Shown: positions 27,054-34,918 of the stretch, piece after piece
Position numbering within the stretch: the first letter of the stretch is position 1
How the letters are laid out: each line of letters starts with the position of its first letter
Source: Amnibacterium flavum
Lineage (GTDB): Bacteria > Actinomycetota > Actinomycetes > Actinomycetales > Microbacteriaceae
Assembly (NCBI RefSeq): GCF_003097495.1
Contig: NZ_QEOP01000005.1
Span: forward strand, 50,574-114,573
DNA length: 64,000 bases
Direction: 5' to 3'
Translations under genes and position numbers: made by a program
The notes under the pieces: model-generated
The model's input: the letters and a program-made list of their open reading frames with translations, nothing else
The model's database searches: none
Told to the model about the DNA's origin: nothing

Positions 27054-27728
27054 CTAGCTGTTGGCCTTCGGGGGGATGGTGGCGGGGGTGCGGGCGAGGT
27101 TGATGCCGATGGCGTCGGCGTCGATGACGCGGCCGTGTTGTTTGTGGCCGTCTTTGTCCCAGGTGATGGTGTGTTCCTGGCCGATGACGATCACCGGGTC
27201 GCCTTTGTGGAGTGAGGTGAGGGTGTTGTCGGCGAGTTCGAACTTGGCGTCGATGAAGTGGGTGGTGGGTTCGTGGGCGACCCATTCGCCTTTCCGGTAC
27301 TCGCCGGTGTTTTCGATGACGCGGAGCTTCGCGATGCGGATCTTCCCGGCCTGGACTGCTTCGGGGTCGGTTGCGAGGTGTCCGGTGATGGTTCGGGTGG
27401 TCATGGTGTTTCTCCGTCGGGGTGCGGGTATTGCCGGGTTGGGTTCGGGTGCTGAGGGTTCGGGTGCTGGGGTTTCGTTGTCGATGCCCCAGGAGGCGAG
27501 TGCATCGGTGGGGGTGATGCTGGGGGGTGGGTCCTGCAGGCGGCGGTGTTGTTCGAGCTGGATGGCGGTGAGGGCGGGGGCGAGGATGCGGCGTTCGTCG
27601 TTGAATGCGGCGCGGTAGTAGCGGTCGGCGAGGTCCTCGAGGCGGTCGATCTCGGTCTGTCTGCTGGCAGCGCCGTCGATGAACCCGGCTTGGTAGTGGG
27701 CTTGGTTGATTTGCAGTGGGTTGTTCAT
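27054..27728 (-). CDS. ssb: Fusion of a helical DUF domain to a single-stranded DNA-binding protein
   Basis: The 224-residue frame has an N-terminal helical part (MNNPLQINQAHYQAGFIDGA, then ADRYYRAAFNDERRIL) and, after a Pro-rich linker, a C-terminal OB-fold of SSB type starting MTTRTITGHLATDPEAVQ and including VIVIGQEHTITWDKDG. It overlaps nrdH by 4 bp. The SSB part has its own ATG at 27404 behind a good GGAGAAA site, so a free 116-residue SSB (27054-27404) may also be made. It lacks the acidic C-terminal tip of housekeeping SSBs. Element-borne SSBs protect the incoming strand during transfer. Confidence 0.75.
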   Translation of the reverse strand: MNNPLQINQAHYQAGFIDGAASRQTEIDRLEDLADRYYRAAFNDERRILAPALTAIQLEQHRRLQDPPPSITPTDALASWGIDNETPAPEPSAPEPNPAIPAPRRRNTMTTRTITGHLATDPEAVQAGKIRIAKLRVIENTGEYRKGEWVAHEPTTHFIDAKFELADNTLTSLHKGDPVIVIGQEHTITWDKDGHKQHGRVIDADAIGINLARTPATIPPKANS

Positions 27729-27979
27729 CCGGCGGCCTTGTTGGTGTTGGTGGCGATGCGGTTGATGTGGTCGGGGCGGAACCCTGACCAGTGGTCCTGG
27801 TCGGTCACGACGACTACGGGTGCTTGCCGGTAGCCGAGGTCTTCGCTGATGTATTCGAGGGCTGCGGGGTCTTGGGTGACGTCGACGATTGTGTAGGTGA
27901 TCCCGGCTTTGTCGAGGGCGCGGTAGGTGGCGGTGCATTGCACGCAGGAGGGTTTGCTGTAGACGGTGATCTCATCCAT
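27725..27979 (-). CDS. nrdH: NrdH-type glutaredoxin-like redoxin
   Basis: An 84-residue thiol redoxin with the active-site CVQC at residues 12-15, YTIVDVTQDP and the C-terminal SGFRPD signature typical of NrdH. NrdH is the electron donor of class Ib ribonucleotide reductase. No nrdEF genes are present, so it would serve the host enzyme. It overlaps the upstream gene by 8 bp and the SSB fusion by 4 bp, placing it in an operon for DNA metabolism after transfer. Confidence 0.88.
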   Translation of the reverse strand: MDEITVYSKPSCVQCTATYRALDKAGITYTIVDVTQDPAALEYISEDLGYRQAPVVVVTDQDHWSGFRPDHINRIATNTNKAAG

Positions 27980-28340
27980 CGGTTGCTCCTTTGTTGTTGC
28001 GGTGGGTGCCGAAGCTGCTGCTTTCGGCTCCTACCTGAGATGACGCGCTCGAGGATGCTGGTGTCAGGGGCAACCCGGCGGGCTGGATTCGGTCTCGAAT
28101 CTGCGCAGCACCCTTGACGCCTGCATCCTCGAGCGCCACCTGTACCCACTCCCCCAGTACGCCTCTTGTCGGGTCGTTTCGTGGTGCGGTCTGTTGATGG
28201 AGTTGTGGGTCGGTGATGGGGTTGATGCGGTGCCCGGTATCGGTGAGGTGGGGTGAGAGCCAGTCCTCATCGCCGCCGAGCTCCTCGGCGGCGTCATCCC
28301 TGTTGAGCAGGAGGCGCAGGTCACCGTTCACGGGGCTCAC
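27972..28340 (-). CDS. Hypothetical protein upstream of nrdH
   Basis: A 122-residue polar protein read from GTG 28340 (VSPVNGDLRLLLNRDDAAEE, LGEWVQVALEDAGVKGAAQI, Ser-rich end). The frame is open further upstream but the added part is Arg/Pro-rich and unlikely. It overlaps nrdH by 8 bp. No family recognised. Confidence 0.5.
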   Translation of the reverse strand: MSPVNGDLRLLLNRDDAAEELGGDEDWLSPHLTDTGHRINPITDPQLHQQTAPRNDPTRGVLGEWVQVALEDAGVKGAAQIRDRIQPAGLPLTPASSSASSQVGAESSSFGTHRNNKGATDG

Positions 28341-28387
28341 CCTTGCACCCCGGCTACCGGCATGGAGGAAGTTATCCACACATGGGC

Positions 28388-28684
28388 TTAGTGGGGTTCG
28401 CGTGCCATGCGGACGAGGGCGTCGAGGACAGCGCGTCCGGCTTCTCCTACGAGGCCTCTGGTCCGTCCTGCGCTGAGGCCGGGCCAGACGGTGGAGACGG
28501 CTTCTACTTCGGTTCGGCCGTCGGGTTTGCCGCGAAAGGCGAAGCGGGTGGACTCGGCTTGGAGTGCGAAGGTGGTGCGGGTTGCGACTAGGGCCCCGTC
28601 GGGGAGAGCTTTCCCGAGGTTGATGCAAGACAGTGAGCGCGCCGCCCTTTGTATCAGGGGCCGGGGATCGCGCCGGATCGGCAC
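28388..28684 (-). CDS. Hypothetical protein
   Basis: A 98-residue frame (LSCINLGKALPDGALVATRT, GKPDGRTEVEAVSTVWPGL, VGEAGRAVLDALVRMA) with a plausible alpha/beta pattern, 47 bp upstream of the previous gene on the same strand. No family recognised and no clear ribosome binding site. Confidence 0.45.
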   Translation of the reverse strand: MPIRRDPRPLIQRAARSLSCINLGKALPDGALVATRTTFALQAESTRFAFRGKPDGRTEVEAVSTVWPGLSAGRTRGLVGEAGRAVLDALVRMAREPH

Positions 28685-28776
28685 ATCGACGATGACGCTT
28701 CTCGTGCCCAGCCTCTGCTACTGCCGGTGCCGATGTGCTGCCGGGGGTGTTCCCGAGCCGCGCACGGCGAAACATC

Positions 28777-28804
28777 TGCGCTAACTGAGTCGTTAGTTGG
28801 CGCA
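28777..28804. repeat. Inverted repeat downstream of the cutinase gene
   Basis: TGCGCTAACT and AGTTGGCGCA pair over 10 bp with one mismatch (T/G) around an 8-nt loop, about 90 bp past the cutinase stop. The T/G pair is tolerated in plus-strand RNA but not in the cutinase transcript, so a terminator role is uncertain. Confidence 0.35.
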
Positions 28805-28892
28805 CCGCTATAGCGAAGGTTGGCTAGGCCCGCGCTACGTACGCCCCGAGCGGTCGAGGAGTCTCGTCCTGGGATCTGGTTCGGGGGTGTTG

Positions 28893-30461
28893 TCAGTCGA
28901 CTTGCTGGACAAATTTTCCGGAGAAGCCGAAGTCGAAGCATTGGGTACAGAGGTCGCTGTTGTACCACCAAAGTTCTCCAAGGCCCGTTTCTGTCCAGGT
29001 GACGAGGAAGTGGTTGTCCTTGAGGGAGAAGTTACGTGGCAGTCCTTCGGGCATTCCGGAGAGGAGGAGCCCGGGTGTCAGTTGGGAGCTTTCTGAGTAT
29101 GGGGATGAGGTTCCCCAGATGTCTGGCAGGGGGTAGGTGGCGTTGACCGGGACGTTGGGAAGTGAGACGACCTGGTTTGCCGCGATGATGACGCGGGAGC
29201 GGACGAGTACGTCTATTGACCGGATGTCGACGATTTGGTTTCCGCTTAGGTTGCCGCGTCGCAGTTTGGGGAGCGTCGCTAGCGGGGAGGGATCCGTTAT
29301 CAGCGCGTGCACCTCGACGATCTCCAGGTTGGGGAGATTTTGGATGGGCGTGAGGTCTGCGAGTTTGGTGCTGTTGATGGTGAGTAGTTGCAGGTTTGTG
29401 GCGTGTTGGAGCCCTTCTAGTGAAGCGACATCGAAGTTCGGCTGGCCGATCTGATCGTGGGTGCAGCTCAAGTTGGCGAGTTGTGCCACTTCGGTAGCGG
29501 TGGGGTTTGCCGTGGCGACCCCGATGACCTGGAGGGCCTGTTTGATGCAGTCCGCGAGGGCCGGGTCTGAAATGACGCCGTTTTCGACTGGTGGGGTGGG
29601 TCGTGGCTTGTTGATTTTTAGGAGGCGCTGGACGATCGCGGTGGTGGTGGGATAGATCTCGTTGGGTTTGGTTGCGTAGTTGGTGTGTGCGGCGAGGCCG
29701 GTGTCGACGGCTTTCTTGGGCCCCATCTTGGTGAAGAGGCCGAGCCAGCCTGAGTTGTCGCAAACGGCGTCTCTGGCATGACATGCGGTGTAGGTGAGGA
29801 GGCGAAGGTCTTTGTTGAGCTTGAGTCGCCCGAGCTGGTCGTAGATTCCCGTTGCGGTGGCTTTGGGGGCGCCGCCGTAGGTGGTGCCTGCCCGGTAGGG
29901 GTATTGGGAGGGGTCGCCCAGCAAGTAGATTCCGGCGTAGAACTTCGGGTCGTAGGTGGTTGCGAGGTTGGTGACGAGGGCTCCTTGCGAGTAGCCAGCG
30001 AGGACCCATTTCTCTGTCTTGCAGCGGTTGGCTGAGTCGGCAAGGACTTTGTTGAGTTCCGCTGCGCCGCGGTCGATGCTTTCGAAGTAGGCGAATCGGC
30101 CGGCGGGGGGCAGTCCGAGCAGGTCGAAGCCAAGGATGGCTACGGCTGCGGGCTGGTAGTCGATGTAGACCTGTCGGACTTTGATCTGGTTGGGAGCTTG
30201 GTCGAGCCGTGCTTTGAAGTTGTCCCTGACGGCTCGGACGGTTTTGCCCATGTCGTCGAGTTCACCGGATCCGGGTACTCCGATGAAGAGGACATCCGCG
30301 CAGGGCTGGTTAGGTGCGGCGGAGCTGGCGAGTGACCAGTTACCGGGGAGGACGGCCGCATCAGCCTTGGTGGGTGCGGTAGTGCCCACGAGGGTCGCGA
30401 CCAGGGTGACGGCCAGGAGGGAGGGGAGAAGGGTGGATCGGATTCGAGTGAAGGGACGCAA
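28893..30461 (-). CDS. Secreted cutinase-like serine hydrolase with C-terminal LRR-like region
   Basis: A 522-residue exported protein. The start is a TTG at 30461 behind a strong AAAGGAG; a 5' ATG at 30488 is the alternative. A signal peptide (RSTLLPSLLAVTLVATLVGT, ending near TKADA) precedes a cutinase-type alpha/beta hydrolase with nucleophile Ser in LAGYSQGALV, paired cysteines (TACHARDAVCDNSG) and a likely catalytic His in LAAHTNYA. Residues about 310-430 hold leucine-rich repeats (LQLLTINSTKLADLTPIQNL, LEIVEVHALITDPSPLATL). It may cleave esters at a cell surface, in a host plant or on a recipient, but the target is unknown. Confidence 0.8.
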   Translation of the reverse strand: MRPFTRIRSTLLPSLLAVTLVATLVGTTAPTKADAAVLPGNWSLASSAAPNQPCADVLFIGVPGSGELDDMGKTVRAVRDNFKARLDQAPNQIKVRQVYIDYQPAAVAILGFDLLGLPPAGRFAYFESIDRGAAELNKVLADSANRCKTEKWVLAGYSQGALVTNLATTYDPKFYAGIYLLGDPSQYPYRAGTTYGGAPKATATGIYDQLGRLKLNKDLRLLTYTACHARDAVCDNSGWLGLFTKMGPKKAVDTGLAAHTNYATKPNEIYPTTTAIVQRLLKINKPRPTPPVENGVISDPALADCIKQALQVIGVATANPTATEVAQLANLSCTHDQIGQPNFDVASLEGLQHATNLQLLTINSTKLADLTPIQNLPNLEIVEVHALITDPSPLATLPKLRRGNLSGNQIVDIRSIDVLVRSRVIIAANQVVSLPNVPVNATYPLPDIWGTSSPYSESSQLTPGLLLSGMPEGLPRNFSLKDNHFLVTWTETGLGELWWYNSDLCTQCFDFGFSGKFVQQVD

Positions 30462-30864
30462 CGGTGCTCCTTTATGAAGGGTGCGCATGTGTGCCAGGAT
30501 CGCCGCGTCACCGACCGGATCAGGCCCGCAGTTTAGGGCTCGGTATCCGTCGCGTGTGATCGACACGCAGTTGCGTTGGTAGCGGTGATGCACGCCGAGG
30601 ATGGCCTGTTCGTCGAGGCCGGCAGTTTGCGGCGTCTCTTGGCCTGCTACGTGGGGATGCGGGTTGCGCCAATCATCGACGACGACTCTTGCAACGTTGA
30701 AGCGAGGAGCCCGATTGGAGGCACGTTGTATGCAGCTGCGGTGGTGAATCTAACCCAGAGGATGCATCTCTGTGTCGGTTACCCTAGCCCACCCCTGACC
30801 ACCGCAGGGCATGCTTCCGGTCCCCGCCACAGCGCGAAGACCACGCAGTGCGAGTCACGGAGAT
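30462..30864. other. Intergenic stretch without a recognisable gene
   Basis: About 400 bp between the cutinase start and the end of the parA-partner gene. It must hold the cutinase promoter. No convincing reading frame, repeat or hairpin was seen. Confidence 0.55.
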
Positions 30865-31455
30865 TTAGCCGAGTTGGAGGCGGAGGGCTGCGGCGACGAG
30901 TGCGCTGCGTGAGGGTGCGCCGACTTCTTCTTGTTTTTGGTCGAGCCAGGCTCGTTGGGTGCCGTCGAGGCGGAGTTGGATTTGGATGCCGGACGTTCCG
31001 CGGGGGCGGCGCACTCGGGTGGGCATGCCGCCGCTGGTCTGGGCAGTCCGGGTTTGGGTGAAGTGGTTGCGGAGGGTGTCGTCGCTGATGGCGGCGAAGG
31101 CTTCGACGGTGAGGTCGTCGTAGTTGAGGCCGCGGGTGCGTCGTGCTGTCTTGACGAGCTCGAGGAGGTCGGGCTCGAGGTAGACCGCAACGTTGCTGGT
31201 GACGTCAGTCTCGGTGGCCTGCGGGCGAGCGGCGGTTGCGCGGGGTTTCTTTGCGGTGGCGGGCTTGGGTTCGGGCGCCTTCTCCCCCGCTGCCGGTGCC
31301 GCTTCGGCGGGTGCTTCGACGGCAGGGGCGGCGGGTGGGGTGACGCGGCGGGGTGGTGGGAGGAGGCCGGCGAGGCCGGCGCTTCGGTCGACGGGTTCTT
31401 TTTTAGTGGGTTGGGGTTTGAAGGCGTCGGCGAGGTGGGGGCGTTCGATTGTCAT
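30865..31455 (-). CDS. ParA partner protein (ribbon-helix-helix/ParB-like)
   Basis: A 196-residue protein with a Pro/Ala/Lys-rich N-terminal half (residues 35-75), a middle helical part (VAVYLEPDLLELVKTARRTR) and a C-terminal segment GIQIQLRLDGTQRAWLDQKQ then APSRSALVAAALRLQL resembling a ribbon-helix-helix DNA-binding fold. It starts inside the stop of parA (4-bp overlap), so it is probably the centromere-binding partner of the partition ATPase. It is not a classical ParB nuclease-fold protein. Confidence 0.65.
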   Translation of the reverse strand: MTIERPHLADAFKPQPTKKEPVDRSAGLAGLLPPPRRVTPPAAPAVEAPAEAAPAAGEKAPEPKPATAKKPRATAARPQATETDVTSNVAVYLEPDLLELVKTARRTRGLNYDDLTVEAFAAISDDTLRNHFTQTRTAQTSGGMPTRVRRPRGTSGIQIQLRLDGTQRAWLDQKQEEVGAPSRSALVAAALRLQLG

Positions 31456-32348
31456 GTGGTGACTACCGCTTCGTTTTCGATTTCGATGAGTCGGGTGAGG
31501 AGTTCGCGGGTGAGTTCTTGGTAGTCCTCGGCTAGGCCGCTGGCGTCGCGGGCGTAGAGGCCGTCGGTGAGGCTGGTTTTGTTGCGGAGTGCGTTGATGC
31601 GGGCGGTGCGGTCGGCGACGGCGGCTTGTTCGAGTTCGTGGATGAGGAGGCCTCGGCGGCGGGCGTCGGCGGCGGCGGATTCGAGGTGGCGGATGCGGGT
31701 GGTGAACACGGGGGCTGCGTCGCCGAGGGTTTCGGCGAGGGCGTTGCGGACGTCGCGTTCGAGGCGGGTGGTGCGGGAGGAGATGGCGAAGAGGACGACG
31801 CCGGCGAGGCGTAGTTGGGGGTTTCGGGGGGTGACGGCGAGGAAGCGTTCGGCGATGCGGGTGACGCCGTCGATGCTGGCTTCGTCCATGCGGGTGGGGA
31901 TTGCTACGGCGAGGGCGACGCTGAGGGCTGCTTCGACGAGGATCCGGTCCCCTGGTGGGGTGTCGATGAGGATGAGGTCGTAGTCGGCTTCGATGGGGCG
32001 GAGTTTGGCTTCGAGGACGTCGGCGAGGTCGCTGCTTCCTCGGGCGCTGCGGGAGGCGAAAACGGAGGCGGCGTCGCCGATGGCGGGGCCGCCAGCGACG
32101 ACGTCGAGGTTGGGGCGGACGTCTTTGCTGATGGGCAGTGGGGCTGCGGTGAGGAGTGAGCTCATGAGGTCGTCACCGCTGTTGGGTGGGAAGCCGAGGT
32201 CGCGGGCGACGTTGCCCTGCTGGTCGAGGTCGATGACGAGCACTCGGTGGCCGGCACTGGCGGCGAGAGCGGCGGTATTGCTGGTGAGAGTGGTCTTACC
32301 CACTCCCCCTTTGCCTTGGGCGAATACGAGTGTGCGGCCGACTGCCAT
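31452..32348 (-). CDS. parA: ParA partition ATPase
   Basis: A 298-residue Walker-type ATPase with the deviant Walker A GKGGVGKTT at residues 12-20, LVIDLDQQGNVARDLG (switch I region) and LILIDTPPGDRILVEAAL (Walker B). Such proteins position plasmids or integrative elements on the nucleoid. There is no N-terminal helix-turn-helix, as in type Ib ParA, which rely on the partner protein for autoregulation. Repeats upstream may be the centromere. Confidence 0.93.
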   Translation of the reverse strand: MAVGRTLVFAQGKGGVGKTTLTSNTAALAASAGHRVLVIDLDQQGNVARDLGFPPNSGDDLMSSLLTAAPLPISKDVRPNLDVVAGGPAIGDAASVFASRSARGSSDLADVLEAKLRPIEADYDLILIDTPPGDRILVEAALSVALAVAIPTRMDEASIDGVTRIAERFLAVTPRNPQLRLAGVVLFAISSRTTRLERDVRNALAETLGDAAPVFTTRIRHLESAAADARRRGLLIHELEQAAVADRTARINALRNKTSLTDGLYARDASGLAEDYQELTRELLTRLIEIENEAVVTT

Positions 32349-32440
32349 GGTGCCTCCTGGTGTGCAGGACTATTCACCCGTGTTGTGGCGAGGTCCCCTG
32401 TTTGCCACGCCGTGGATCAACAAACAAGTGTTGATGCGGG

Positions 32441-32613
32441 GCGCTACACCTCACGTAGCGCAGTTGCTCCCTCCGTATAGAGCGTTGTTGTTATGGCGTG
32501 ATGACGGGTTACCTTCAAAGCGGGCGCTACTGCCCACTTTACCGCGTGATGGCTGGCACGTTTTATGGCTGTACTTATGGCGTTACGTGCGGCAGTTGTG
32601 CTTGCGTGATAGC
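32441..32613. repeat. Centromere-like repeats upstream of parA
   Basis: Three direct repeats GCGTGATRRC start at 32496, 32544 and 32604. An inverted repeat GCGCTAC-N7-GTAGCGC spans 32441-32461, and GGGC-GCTACT-GCCC follows at about 32522. No gene occupies 32349-32778. Clustered repeats next to parA commonly form the parS/centromere and regulate the par operon. Confidence 0.45.
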
Positions 32614-32745
32614 CCGCCGTTGCTCCTGCCTTGCTTGCCGCAGTGGGGACTGGGTGTGGTGCGGAGACGATGAGTCGTCTCGGTGAGAGTAGAGCACCGC
32701 GGAGCGGTTCCGATTGGTGCGGCAACTCCAGAGTTGGGAGGTGGG

Positions 32746-32770
32746 GGAGTGGGGCAGGGTGCCCCACTCC
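32746..32770. terminator. Strong hairpin downstream of ardC
   Basis: GGAGTGGGGC - AGGGT - GCCCCACTCC has perfect 10-bp arms and lies 9 bp after the ardC stop. There is no T-run on the minus strand, so it may act as an mRNA end-protecting stem or a factor-dependent terminator. Confidence 0.5.
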
Positions 32771-32778
32771 GTTCGGCC

Positions 32779-33684
32779 CTATGCCGTGTCGGCGTCGTGT
32801 TCCTCGGTGGTGGTGATGGCGTCGGCGAGGGTGTGGGCGGTGCGGAGGACTCGTGCGGCGGTGTTCCGGATTGTTTCGGGGTCACAGTGGCTCCATCCGG
32901 CGACGTAGCCGATGCTGTAGCTGCTGGTGTCGAGGCCGAGGATTCCGGCGACGATGTAGGCGACGCTTTCGGCTTCGGTCTCTTTGACGCCGCGGTGCTC
33001 AATGTATTCGGTGTGGTCTTCCTCGGCGTGCAGGAGCACGTGTGCGGCTTCGTGCAGTCCGGTCTTAGCGGCCTGGGCGGGGGAGAGGCTCGCGTCGATG
33101 ACGACTCGGCGGGTGCCGTCGGTCGTGGTGTAGCCGTTGACTGATCCTGCGATGGGTTCGCGGGTGACGGTCCAGCCCTGTCCGGTGAGGTAGTCAGTGA
33201 CTGCTTGGAGGATCCCGGTGGGGTCTTCGCCGTGGAGCTGCTGCGCTAGTTGGGTCGGGTCTCCGGCCTCGGGGTCGGTGGGGTCGGTTTGCGACTGGTC
33301 GAACACCGACAGGATCGGGAAGTAGCGCACCACTCGTTCGCCGGTTCCGAGCACGTCGACGGCGTCGTTGTGGTCGTCCCCGTCGGTCACTTTCCGTTCG
33401 CGGTAGCCGAAAATCTTGATGGACTTTTCACCCTTTCGAACCGCTCGGCCCAGCTCGAGCCACTTACGGAAACCGGCGACGCGGGTCGCGGTCGGGTTCT
33501 GGCTGAGGATCAACAGCACGTTGTTGAGGCTGTAGGCGTGGAATGCCTGCGCGAACTGCAGGAACCTCGTCCACTGTTCGGACTGGCGCAGCTGCTCGAC
33601 CTGTACGCCGATGGAGGCTTGCAGCGCCTCGGCCTGCTCGCGGCGTTCCTCGATGCTCTTCTGAGTGGCGACCTTACGGACCAT
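32779..33684 (-). CDS. ardC: ArdC-type antirestriction protein
   Basis: A 301-residue protein with the ArdC N-terminal single-stranded DNA-binding domain (LNNVLLILSQNPTATRVAGF, then WLELGRAVRKGEKSIKIFGY, residues 53-94) and a C-terminal zinc-metallopeptidase-like domain with HEAAH at 211-215 and a downstream Glu in KETEAESVAYIVAG. ArdC proteins shield incoming plasmid DNA from restriction in the recipient. GAGGGAG precedes its ATG. A long structured non-coding segment lies directly upstream. Confidence 0.88.
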   Translation of the reverse strand: MVRKVATQKSIEERREQAEALQASIGVQVEQLRQSEQWTRFLQFAQAFHAYSLNNVLLILSQNPTATRVAGFRKWLELGRAVRKGEKSIKIFGYRERKVTDGDDHNDAVDVLGTGERVVRYFPILSVFDQSQTDPTDPEAGDPTQLAQQLHGEDPTGILQAVTDYLTGQGWTVTREPIAGSVNGYTTTDGTRRVVIDASLSPAQAAKTGLHEAAHVLLHAEEDHTEYIEHRGVKETEAESVAYIVAGILGLDTSSYSIGYVAGWSHCDPETIRNTAARVLRTAHTLADAITTTEEHDADTA

Positions 33685-33716
33685 GGCTAGCTCCCTCGTA
33701 TCTCGTCCCCTCCACG

Positions 33717-34018
33717 TTTTTTTGCCGTGAAGGCGACAGAGTCGCCGCTAGGGAGGCCGGTCGGAGTGCAACCCGTAGGGCGGTGGGGGAGAGAACTTCG
33801 GGACGAAATAAGGGAGCCGCCAGGCGACCGCGTACCGAGGTTCTCGGCGGAACCGGCGGCCCGCAGGGGCGTTTGCGCGACGGGCGGGGGACCGTATGCT
33901 GCCGCAGGCTTCACGGCAAGAAAACTGATGCCCGTCAGGGCATAGACGCCCGGCGCTCTTAGCGCCGGCCCGCTGTCGGTGCGCCGACCCGGGGTGCGCG
34001 AGGGGCTCGGCCCCTCGC
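33717..34018. ncRNA. Candidate structured RNA or folded single-strand DNA element upstream of ardC
   Basis: A closing helix pairs 33717-33731 with 33910-33924 (core TTGCCGTGAA/TTCACGGCAA). Nested inside without crossings are hairpin GGCGAC-AGA-GTCGCC (33732-33746), stem CGGTCG/CGACCG (33758/33825) enclosing GGCGG/CCGCC, hairpin CCGAG-GTT-CTCGG (33835-33847) and stem GCCCG/CGGGC (33859/33881). Four more perfect hairpins follow: 33929-33942, 33950-33968, 33975-33988 and 33998-34018 (9-bp arms). No good reading frame covers it. A U/G pair at 33721/33920 slightly favours plus-strand RNA. It matches no family I know. The rest of the gap to 34228 shows nothing. Confidence 0.6.
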
Positions 34019-34228
34019 CCGCGCCGGATCAGGCGCGGTGGGGCAACCCAATCCCGAATCGGCCTTGCCCGCTCACAACAAGTGCGCAGCGTCTCGAGAG
34101 CGGGGTGGCACCGTGGGCCTTTTCGGCCGGGTGGGTCGTCTCGCTACCGACGTCGCAGGCGGGAGCGGCTCAATCGACCACCAGCCACTGAAGCAACAAG
34201 CCCCACCCTTTGAGGTCGCTCAGGCAGG

Positions 34229-34918
34229 TCAGACCCGCCAGGGAGGCGGTGTCGGTCCGCCCCAGGCTTGGATCCACTGAGCTGAGTCGATTGCGGCTCC
34301 GGGTGGGAACGGTGGGGTGCCCCACATGGCTCGGTAGCTTTCCTGAAGGATGGTCTCCACGCGCTTCAGGTGGACCTTGTATGTCTCGGGATCGTTGAGC
34401 ACGAGCGCCTCATCGGAGCTTGGGTGAGGTACTAGCCCATCCTCCACGAGCGCGAGTGTCGCAGCGAATAGGGCAGGAAGAGATGGCGCCCTGAGCGAGG
34501 GGGCGTCGGGCCAGCTGACGTTCAGAACCATGGCCGGCCGCGTGTCAACCATCTCTACAGCAGCACTCCACCACCCCTCACGACTGATGGGAAGCCACCG
34601 CCGGCTCCACTGCCAGTCCTCCACATAGGTGAAGAGGTCTTGGTACTCAGCGATGATCTCTCGTGCCGAGAGAAGCCGTCCCAGATCCAGGGAGGGCAAC
34701 CAGGGTGGAATTCCTTCGAGACGCTGTCCGTCAGCCCTGGCGAGGTATGCAAGGAGGGCAGGCGGGACCGGTATTGGGTCGAAAGCCCGCTGCAGGCTTA
34801 GTAGGTCATCCTTGCTCGCGGGCGGATTGAACGATTCCCAGAGCCAGGGCGCTCTGGCTGGCAGAGTCGCCTCCATCTGCTCCCACACCTGGGACATCTC
34901 GTCTGCGCCGAAAGTCAC
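34229..34918 (-). CDS. SMI1/KNR4 (SUKH) family protein
   Basis: A 229-residue protein with the SUKH layout: LQRAFDPIPVPPALLAYLAR near the N-terminus, IPPWLPSLDLGRLLSAREI and WLPISREGWW in the middle. SUKH proteins typically neutralise nuclease or deaminase toxins of polymorphic toxin systems. No toxin gene is adjacent, so it is an orphan immunity protein or has another binding role. Confidence 0.75.
   Translation of the reverse strand: MTFGADEMSQVWEQMEATLPARAPWLWESFNPPASKDDLLSLQRAFDPIPVPPALLAYLARADGQRLEGIPPWLPSLDLGRLLSAREIIAEYQDLFTYVEDWQWSRRWLPISREGWWSAAVEMVDTRPAMVLNVSWPDAPSLRAPSLPALFAATLALVEDGLVPHPSSDEALVLNDPETYKVHLKRVETILQESYRAMWGTPPFPPGAAIDSAQWIQAWGGPTPPPWRV

Noticed and set aside
26986..27285. 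N-terminal extension of the 103-residue gene
   Set aside because: The added part is His/Arg/Pro-rich and antisense-like to the SSB gene region; the SOS-type box lies at the shorter start.
30576..31061. Plus-strand 161-codon frame
   Set aside because: Its second half is antisense to the parA-partner gene and is Arg/Gly/Val-rich low-complexity; no start signal.
32441..32613. CRISPR array
   Set aside because: Repeats are only 10 bp, unevenly spaced, without uniform spacers, and no cas genes are present.
33543..33962. Plus-strand 139-codon frame across the structured element
   Set aside because: It is Arg/Gly/Ala-rich, overlaps ardC antisense and has no ribosome binding site; the nested stems explain the region better.
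33717..34018. RNase P RNA, tmRNA or a known riboswitch
   Set aside because: None of the conserved core sequences of these RNAs that I know are present.
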